From assembly GCA_944385665.1 (NCBI GenBank), contig CALWYB010000021.1, forward strand, positions 1 through 40,038: DNA of 40,038 nucleotides, written 5' to 3'. The DNA comes from an uncultured Oscillospiraceae bacterium (GTDB lineage: Bacteria > Bacillota > Clostridia > Oscillospirales > Oscillospiraceae). Both the position numbers and the translations under genes were made by a program. Below the pieces are notes generated by a model. The model was given only the letters and a program-made list of their open reading frames with translations. It made no database searches and was not told where the DNA came from. Position 1 is the first letter of the stretch; every line of letters starts with the position of its first letter. Positions 34,970 through 40,038 of this stretch are shown in pieces.

Positions 34970-36325
34970 ATGGTGCAGACCCACGATTTTTCCCAAGGTA
35001 AGATTTCCAAAAACATTATGTCGCTGGCGGTGCCCATGACTGCCGCCCAGCTCATCAATGTGCTGTACAGCGTGGTGGACCGGATGTATCTGGGACGGCT
35101 GCCCGGACATCTGGCTCTCACCGGCTTGGGTCTGACCATTCCTATCATCTCCATTATCATGGGCTTTGCCAATCTGTGCGGCACCGGCGGCGCGCCCCTG
35201 TGCTCCATCCACCGGGGCAGGGGAGACAATGAAGAGGCAGAGTATGTGATGGGAAATGCCTTTACCCTGCTTCTCATCTTCGGCACCGTGGTGACCGTGT
35301 TTTTCCTGGCCCTGCGCCGTCCTGTTCTCTATCTCTTCGGCGCCAGCGACGCCACCTACCCCTATGCCAGCGCCTATATGACCATCTACCTGATGGGCAC
35401 CTTGTTTGTGATGATTGGCCTGGGCATGAACCCCTTCATCAACTCCCAGGGCTTTGGCCGGGTGGGGATGATGACGGTGGGCCTGGGCGCGGTGGTGAAC
35501 ATCGTGCTGGACCCCATCTTTATCTTCCTGCTGGATATGGGAGTCAAGGGAGCTGCCTTGGCAACGGTCATCGCCCAGGGCTGCTCGGCGGTGTGGGTGC
35601 TGCGCTTTCTCACCGGACCCAAGGCCATTTTAAAGCTGCGTCTGCGGTGTATGAAGCTGCGCGCCCGGCGGGTGAAGCGGATTGTCACCCTGGGCCTGTC
35701 CGGCTTCTTTATGAACCTGACCAACAGCCTGGTGCAGGTGGTGTGCAACGCCACCCTTCAGGCCTACGGCGGCGACCTGTACGTGGGCATTATGACTATT
35801 ATCAACTCCCTGCGGGAGGTATGCACCATGCCGGTGCAGGGCCTGTCCAACGGCGCCCAGCCGGTGACCGGCTTCAACTACGGAGCCAGGCTCTACGACC
35901 GGGTGCGCCAGTCCATCCGGTTCAGCGTGACGGGCACGGTACTCTACGCCGCCGCCTTCTGGGCCATCGCCATGCTGTTCCCCGGATTCTTGATCCGGAT
36001 CTTCAGCAACGAGCCCGACGTCATTGAGCACGGCATCCCCGCCTTGCGGATCTACTTCTGCCTGTTCATTCCCATGTCCCTCCAAATGGCGGGCCAGGGC
36101 GTGTTTGTCAGCCTGGGCCGCTCCAAGCAGGCGGTGTTTTTCTCCCTGCTGCGGAAAGCCATCATCAACGCCCCTCTCACCGTCATCCTGCCCATCTGGA
36201 TGGGCACCACCGGCGTGTTCACCGCCGAGGCGGTCTCCCAGCTGGTAGGTGGTATGGCCTGCATCCTCACCATGTATGCTACCGTCTACCGGAAATTGGG
36301 CAAAGAGACCGCTCAACCCGTTTAA
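34970..36325 (+). CDS. MATE-family multidrug/organic cation efflux protein
   Basis: A 12-helix membrane transporter of 451 residues in the MATE superfamily, of the MepA-like type common in Clostridia. The two six-helix halves begin near residues 15 and 240. Family motifs are LAVPMTAAQLINVLYSVVDR, GLGMNPFINSQGFGR, and in the second half GLSNGAQPVTGFNYGAR. It would exchange sodium or protons for drugs or metabolites, but the substrate is unknown. AAGGAGG precedes the ATG. It is transcribed alone, between its own promoter and terminator, although a BlaI-type repressor operon follows. Confidence 0.93.
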   Translation: MVQTHDFSQGKISKNIMSLAVPMTAAQLINVLYSVVDRMYLGRLPGHLALTGLGLTIPIISIIMGFANLCGTGGAPLCSIHRGRGDNEEAEYVMGNAFTLLLIFGTVVTVFFLALRRPVLYLFGASDATYPYASAYMTIYLMGTLFVMIGLGMNPFINSQGFGRVGMMTVGLGAVVNIVLDPIFIFLLDMGVKGAALATVIAQGCSAVWVLRFLTGPKAILKLRLRCMKLRARRVKRIVTLGLSGFFMNLTNSLVQVVCNATLQAYGGDLYVGIMTIINSLREVCTMPVQGLSNGAQPVTGFNYGARLYDRVRQSIRFSVTGTVLYAAAFWAIAMLFPGFLIRIFSNEPDVIEHGIPALRIYFCLFIPMSLQMAGQGVFVSLGRSKQAVFFSLLRKAIINAPLTVILPIWMGTTGVFTAEAVSQLVGGMACILTMYATVYRKLGKETAQPV

Positions 36326-36339
36326 AACCCAACCACCGA

Positions 36340-36368
36340 CGCGCCGCAAAGTTTGCGGCGCGCTTTTT
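36340..36368 (+). terminator. Terminator after the MATE gene
   Basis: CGCGCCGC (36340-36347) pairs with GCGGCGCG (36355-36362), loop AAAGTTT, followed by CTTTTT. The T run ends one base before the -35 box of the next operon. Confidence 0.88.
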
Positions 36369-36369
36369 C

Positions 36370-36398
36370 TTGACTTGGTAGGTTTATTGTGATAAACT
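36370..36398 (+). promoter_or_regulatory. Promoter of the BlaI-M56-M56 operon
   Basis: TTGACT (36370-36375) and TAAACT (36393-36398) are separated by 17 bp. A repressor-type dyad covers the spacer and the -10 box. Confidence 0.75.
36381..36398 (+). promoter_or_regulatory. Operator 1 for the BlaI-like repressor
   Basis: GGTTTAT-TGTG-ATAAACT is a near-perfect inverted repeat (one mismatched end base). It overlaps the promoter spacer and -10 box, where a bound repressor would block RNA polymerase. It is almost identical to operator 2. Confidence 0.7.
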
Positions 36399-36412
36399 CC
36401 AAGTAGAGAAAG

Positions 36413-36430
36413 GGTTTATAAAGATAAACC
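36413..36430 (+). promoter_or_regulatory. Operator 2 for the BlaI-like repressor
   Basis: GGTTTAT-AAAG-ATAAACC is a perfect inverted repeat with a 4-bp centre. It lies 32 bp (about three helical turns) centre to centre from operator 1 and about 24 bp before the repressor start codon. Confidence 0.7.
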
Positions 36431-36453
36431 TTCCAAATTAAGGAGGTGACACC

Positions 36454-36807
36454 ATGGAAAAGCTGTCGGAAGGCGAATTGAAGCTGATGGAAGTGCTGTG
36501 GGACCTGGCTCCCATCAACTCCACCCAGCTGGTGGCCGCCTGCAAGCAGCGGCTGAGCTGGAGCAAGAGCACCACCTATACCGTCCTGCGCCGCCTGGTC
36601 CATAAGGGGGCGGCAGAGAACCACGAGGCCACTGTGACGCCCAAGTGCAGCCGGGAGGAGGTGCTACGGGAGCAGGGCAGCGAGCTGCTCCACCAGGCGG
36701 GGGGAATGCTCAGCCTGTTCAACGCCTTTTTCAGCGGGCGGCGGCTCACTGCCCAGGAGGCCCAGGAGCTGAAGGAGCTGATCGACCGGCATACCTGGGA
36801 GGAGTGA
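36454..36807 (+). CDS. BlaI/MecI/CopY-family repressor
   Basis: A winged-helix repressor of 117 residues. The N-terminal DNA-binding domain has LSEGELKLMEVLWDLAPINS and the recognition segment SKSTTYTVLRRLVHKG. The C-terminal dimerisation helix has the cleavage-region-like LLHQAGGMLSLFNAFFSG. In the known systems this protein is cut or inactivated when the partner BlaR1-like peptidase is activated. AAGGAGG precedes the ATG. Two matching dyads in its own promoter indicate autoregulation. Its two partner peptidases follow at once. CopY-type metal-binding cysteines are absent. Confidence 0.93.
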   Translation: MEKLSEGELKLMEVLWDLAPINSTQLVAACKQRLSWSKSTTYTVLRRLVHKGAAENHEATVTPKCSREEVLREQGSELLHQAGGMLSLFNAFFSGRRLTAQEAQELKELIDRHTWEE

Positions 36808-36811
36808 GACC

Positions 36812-38128
36812 ATGGAATGGGTGCAGCTCATTGGAAGAAATCTGATGAACATCATGTTCGGGCTGTGGAATGTGGGCGTGACAGCCGGGCTGATATTGGG
36901 CACCATGCTGGTGCTGCGGCCTCTGCTGCTGAAAATCCTCACGGCCCAACAGCGGGCGTGGCTGGGGATGCTGGGGTGGTACGGGACTGGCCTTGTATCC
37001 ATGTTCCAGCTGTTGGGGAGAGTGCATTTGCTCCCCGTCACCTTCCGGGATCTGATCACGCCGCGCACCGGCACGATCAGCTATGACATCCCGGCTTATC
37101 TGCCCGTCCGCTATCAGGGGACCGGCGAATACGCCGTGGCCCTGCCCGGGGGCAAGGCGGTGTGGGTGGAATTCAGCGACGGAGTGGTGATTGCCCTGGG
37201 CCTGCTCTGGATCGGTGTGGCATTGGCTCTGTACCTGTGGCAAAAGCGCCGCACTGACCGGCTGAAAGCCCTGGGACGGCAGGGGCAGCTGTTGGCAGAC
37301 GATGATCCCCTGCTGTTTCGCGGCCTGTCCCGTCGGCCGGACGATAAGCCGGTGGCGGTGCGGCTGTGTCGGGGCCTGCCCACCAGCTTTGTCTACCAGA
37401 ATGGAGAAAAAATTCAGGGGAAGAAGCACAATATGATCTACCTTCAGGCGGAGCTGTCCCCCCAGCGGCGGGAGCTGGTGCTGCGCCACGAGTGGAACCA
37501 CATCCGCCTGCACCACGGTTGGATGAAGTGCTGGGCCAGCGCATTGCTGGTGATGTTCTGGTGGAACCCCATCCTATGGGCGGCCTATTACTTCTTCTGT
37601 CGGGACCTGGAGATGGCCTGCGACGAAAAGACGCTGGACGACCTGCCCGGGCCGGAGGAGCGCAAGCAGTACGCCCAGACCCTGGTGGAGCTGGCGGCGG
37701 GGAAAATCCTATGGGACGTCCCCCTGGCCTTTGGGGAGTGCGACGCCATTCCCCGGGTGAAGGCGGCGGTGGCCTGGCACAAGCCTGAGAAGTGGGTCAA
37801 AAACGGCAAGTGGTGCGCCTTTGGGCTGTTGTTCCTGTTCTTTGTGGGCGGACCGAAATATATGCCCTACCTGCCCCAGGAGCTGGTTCAATACTGGCAG
37901 CAGGAGGCGGTGGACGTGGAAGTGCCCGACAGCTGGACCCCGGAGGAGCGCTGGATGAGCGCAGACCCGGAGGGCTTTGTGACCCTGCTGGCCAAGGATA
38001 CCCGGGGGATCTGGCACAAGCAGATGTATGTCTATTGGACCCGGGACCGAGGTTTTCATGGCAGCGACAGCTGGTATACTATGTCTGAGCCCCCCGACCT
38101 CACCGGGTTCCAGCAGGGGCTTTGGTAA
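36812..38128 (+). CDS. M56-family (BlaR1-like) membrane peptidase, copy 1
   Basis: A membrane metallopeptidase of 438 residues with about four helices. The zinc motif HEWNH is at residues 226-230, and a downstream ACDEKTL supplies the third ligand region. WWNPILWAAYYFFCRDLE is the family's conserved helix. In BlaR1 the C terminus is a penicillin-binding domain. Here only about 90 residues follow the last helix (WCAFGLLFLFFVGG), ending DLTGFQQGLW. A segment of about 55 residues lies between helices 2 and 3. So it probably senses something other than beta-lactams. The ATG lies four bases after the blaI-like stop. It is clearly paralogous to the next gene. Confidence 0.9.
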   Translation: MEWVQLIGRNLMNIMFGLWNVGVTAGLILGTMLVLRPLLLKILTAQQRAWLGMLGWYGTGLVSMFQLLGRVHLLPVTFRDLITPRTGTISYDIPAYLPVRYQGTGEYAVALPGGKAVWVEFSDGVVIALGLLWIGVALALYLWQKRRTDRLKALGRQGQLLADDDPLLFRGLSRRPDDKPVAVRLCRGLPTSFVYQNGEKIQGKKHNMIYLQAELSPQRRELVLRHEWNHIRLHHGWMKCWASALLVMFWWNPILWAAYYFFCRDLEMACDEKTLDDLPGPEERKQYAQTLVELAAGKILWDVPLAFGECDAIPRVKAAVAWHKPEKWVKNGKWCAFGLLFLFFVGGPKYMPYLPQELVQYWQQEAVDVEVPDSWTPEERWMSADPEGFVTLLAKDTRGIWHKQMYVYWTRDRGFHGSDSWYTMSEPPDLTGFQQGLW

Positions 38129-38164
38129 ACAAAGAAATGCGAGACGCCTGGGAGATGTGAGACC

Positions 38165-39463
38165 ATGAACATACTGGCAAGGTTCGTTTTGATGTTTGGA
38201 AACATAGGAATGGCCGCCGGACTGATGCTGGGAGGCATGCTGGTGCTGCGGCCGGTGCTGCTCCGGCTTCTGACGGCCCAGCAGCGGTCCTGGCTGTGGA
38301 CGCTGGTGTGGTATGGCACCGGAATGTTTTATGTCTTTGGTATGCTTGGGTGGTTCCATTTCCTGCCCGTCACCTTCCGGGATCTCATCACGCCCCGCAC
38401 CGACGGAGATACCTACGATTTTCCGGCTTACCTTCCGGCCCGCTACGATGGGTCGGGAGAGTACGCCGTGGCCTTGCCGGGGGGCAAGGCGGTGTGGGTC
38501 CAACTGACGGATGGAGCGATCCTGGCCCTGGCCCTGGTGTGGCTGGCGGGGATCGCTGCCCTGGCTGTCTGGATGTGGCGCAGGAGCCGGCGGCTGAAGG
38601 AGCTTGGGCGGCAGGGGGAGCTGCTGGACCCAAAGGACCCTCTGATGGACGGCATCCGGGGAGGCGGGGTGGGGGATCGCTTGGTGGCGGTACGCCTGTG
38701 CCGGGACCTGCCCACCAGCTTTGTCTATCCCAACGGGGAGAAGCTGGACAACGGCGATGTGTACGACATGGTTTACCTCCAGGCGGAGCTGTCCCCCCAG
38801 CGGCGGGCGCTGGTGCTGCGCCACGAGTGGAACCACCTGCGGCTGCGCCACGGCTGGATGAAGGGCTGGGCCAATCTGGTGCTGGTGCTGTGGTGGTGGA
38901 ACCCCATTTTGTGGGCGGCCTACTACTACTTCTGCCGGGATCTGGAGCTCTCCTGCGACGAAAAGACCCTGCGGGATCTGGAGGGGGGAGAGCAGCGAAA
39001 ACAGTACGCCCAGACCCTGGTGGAGCTGGCGGCGGGAAAGATGCTGTGGGGGGAGCCTCTGGCCTTTGGAGAGTGCGGCGCGGTGGGCCGGGTGAAGGCG
39101 GCGGTGGCCTGGCGCAGGCCACGGTGGTGGATCAAAATAGGCAAGTGGTGCGCCTTTATAGTGGTACTGCTGTTCTTTGTGGGCGGACCCCAAAACATTC
39201 CCTTCCTGCCTGTGGAGGTGGTCCAAAACTGGCAGCAGGCGGCGGTGGAGGTAGAGCTGCCCGGAGGCTGGACACCGGAGGAGCGCTGGATGAGCGTGGA
39301 GCAGGACGGCGACGTGACCTTGCTGGCCAAGGACACTCAAGGGAAATGGCACGAAATGAGCTATTGGTGCAGCTCGTGGGACGGGCGCTTTTTCCCTCTG
39401 GGCGTCTGGGAGACCCTGTCCGGCACCCCCGACCTCACCGGCTTCCAGCGGGGACTTTGGTAG
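38165..39463 (+). CDS. M56-family (BlaR1-like) membrane peptidase, copy 2
   Basis: A tandem paralogue of the previous gene with 432 residues and the same layout. It has HEWNH at 220-224, SCDEKTL, the helix WWNPILWAAYYYFCRDLE, and a C-terminal tail with WTPEERWMS, TLLAKDT and the ending DLTGFQRGLW. More than half of the residues match copy 1 by eye. The tails differ most between TLLAKDT and PDLTGF, suggesting divergent ligand recognition. It starts 36 bp after copy 1 with GGGAGATG upstream. No other target gene lies in the operon within the window. Confidence 0.9.
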   Translation: MNILARFVLMFGNIGMAAGLMLGGMLVLRPVLLRLLTAQQRSWLWTLVWYGTGMFYVFGMLGWFHFLPVTFRDLITPRTDGDTYDFPAYLPARYDGSGEYAVALPGGKAVWVQLTDGAILALALVWLAGIAALAVWMWRRSRRLKELGRQGELLDPKDPLMDGIRGGGVGDRLVAVRLCRDLPTSFVYPNGEKLDNGDVYDMVYLQAELSPQRRALVLRHEWNHLRLRHGWMKGWANLVLVLWWWNPILWAAYYYFCRDLELSCDEKTLRDLEGGEQRKQYAQTLVELAAGKMLWGEPLAFGECGAVGRVKAAVAWRRPRWWIKIGKWCAFIVVLLFFVGGPQNIPFLPVEVVQNWQQAAVEVELPGGWTPEERWMSVEQDGDVTLLAKDTQGKWHEMSYWCSSWDGRFFPLGVWETLSGTPDLTGFQRGLW

Positions 39464-39477
39464 ACCACATCATATCA

Positions 39478-39521
39478 AAAACAGGCCCGGGAAACCATGG
39501 TTTCCCGGGTCCGCTGTTTGC
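39478..39521 (+). terminator. Palindrome after the M56 genes, probable terminator
   Basis: CCCGGGAAACC and GGTTTCCCGGG (39486-39509) form a perfect 24-bp palindrome. It is flanked by AAACAG and CTGTTT, which extend the pairing. The T run after it is weak, so termination is likely but not certain. It separates the M56 genes from mutS2. Confidence 0.6.
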
Positions 39522-39595
39522 GCCCACTTGTCAAACGGCATGAAATATGAGAAAATAAGGCATCCTTGAAATGAACACTGAAACGGGAGGAAACT

Positions 39596-40038
39596 ATGAC
39601 CGACCTGTTTGAAAAATCGATGATCACACTGGAGCTGCCCCGGGTGCTGGAGCAGCTCTCTGCCTGTGCCGCCACCCAGGAGGGCAAGGAGAAGGCCCTG
39701 AAGCTGCGGCCCATGACCGACCTGGATGACGTACAGCGGGCCCAGGAGGAGACCACCGCGGCGGTGAAGCTGCTGGTGCTCCGGGGCAGCCCCGGCCTGT
39801 CCGGGGTCAAGCCGGTGGGGGCCATTCTCCACCGGGCGGACATGGGGGGCAGCCTCAACACCCGGGAGCTGCTGGAAGTGGCGGCGGTGCTCCGCTGCGC
39901 CCGTACCGCCAAGGAGTACGGGGACAGCGAGGAAAAGACACCCATCTCCCACCTCTTCCACGCCCTCACCCCCAACCGCTTTCTGGAGGACACCATCACC
40001 AACTCCATCGTGGGGGAGGACGAGCTGGCCGACTCGGC
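39596..40038 (+). CDS. mutS2: Endonuclease MutS2, 5' part (cut by window edge)
   Basis: The first 147 codons of MutS2, a MutS-like ATPase with a C-terminal Smr nuclease domain. It acts on branched DNA and, in Bacillus, on collided ribosomes. It begins MTDLFEKSMITLELPRVLEQL, typical of the family, followed by LRPMTDLDDVQRAQEETTAAVKLL and GAILHRADMGG. The ATPase and Smr domains lie beyond the right edge. GGGAGG precedes the ATG. A weak promoter-like TTGTCA lies about 65 bp upstream. It is preceded by a palindrome that separates it from the M56 genes. Confidence 0.9.
   Translation, partial: MTDLFEKSMITLELPRVLEQLSACAATQEGKEKALKLRPMTDLDDVQRAQEETTAAVKLLVLRGSPGLSGVKPVGAILHRADMGGSLNTRELLEVAAVLRCARTAKEYGDSEEKTPISHLFHALTPNRFLEDTITNSIVGEDELADS

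Noticed and set aside
36454-39463. Beta-lactam resistance operon (blaI-blaR1)
   Set aside because: Neither peptidase has a penicillin-binding domain and no beta-lactamase or PBP2a gene is present, so only the signalling architecture is shared.

Overview
The window is a high-GC stretch (around 60% by eye) of a low-GC-type lineage chromosome: gene content and order are those of a Gram-positive anaerobe of the class Clostridia. The best guess is the Oscillospiraceae/Ruminococcaceae group (Flavonifractor-like), from the strict Firmicutes set hprK, rapZ-yvcK-whiA, a clostridial rnfCDGEAB order, DcuSR-type regulators and good Shine-Dalgarno sites throughout. No database was searched, so the genus is an inference. 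Nearly all genes are ordinary housekeeping genes. I see no phage, insertion sequence, CRISPR array, tRNA or rRNA.

Layout. Positions 1-2716, minus strand: ribosomal protein L28 (rpmB), a LysR regulator and the 5' part of formate-tetrahydrofolate ligase (fhs), which sits behind a recognisable ZTP (pfl) riboswitch and its terminator. Positions 2803-12845, plus strand: HPr kinase (hprK) and a ROK glucokinase, then murB, rapZ, yvcK, whiA, a VanZ-like membrane protein and dnaE. Positions 12951-14035, minus strand: an AzlCD branched-chain amino acid exporter. Positions 14144-19573: the Rnf complex (rnfCDGEAB) behind an unusually long leader of about 470 nt. Positions 19748-22174, minus strand: a CitA/DcuS-type two-component pair with a perfect consensus promoter. 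Positions 22378-28633: the F1Fo ATP synthase operon, in which delta and alpha are one continuous reading frame. Positions 28707-30326, minus strand: DegV and a TetR regulator. Positions 30483-34834: the PTS core (EIICBA-Glc, HPr, enzyme I) behind a leader with a terminator hairpin. Positions 34894-36325: a MATE transporter. Positions 36370-39463: a BlaI-like repressor with two matching operators and two tandem M56 (BlaR1-like) membrane peptidases. From 39596 to the right edge: the start of mutS2.

How it works together. The Rnf complex oxidises reduced ferredoxin with NAD+ and pumps ions, and the ATP synthase spends the gradient. The two operons flank a small-molecule two-component system. The c subunit lacks the usual sodium ligands, which suggests a proton circuit. 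Sugar uptake is covered by EIICBA-Glc/HPr/EI, glucokinase and HPr kinase, but the HPr encoded here has no serine at the regulatory position.

The items most worth following are the AtpH-AtpA fusion with a possible internal start for free alpha, the BlaI/M56/M56 module with an unknown sensor domain and two clear operators, the long Rnf leader, the attenuator-like ptsG leader, and the HPr/HPrK mismatch.
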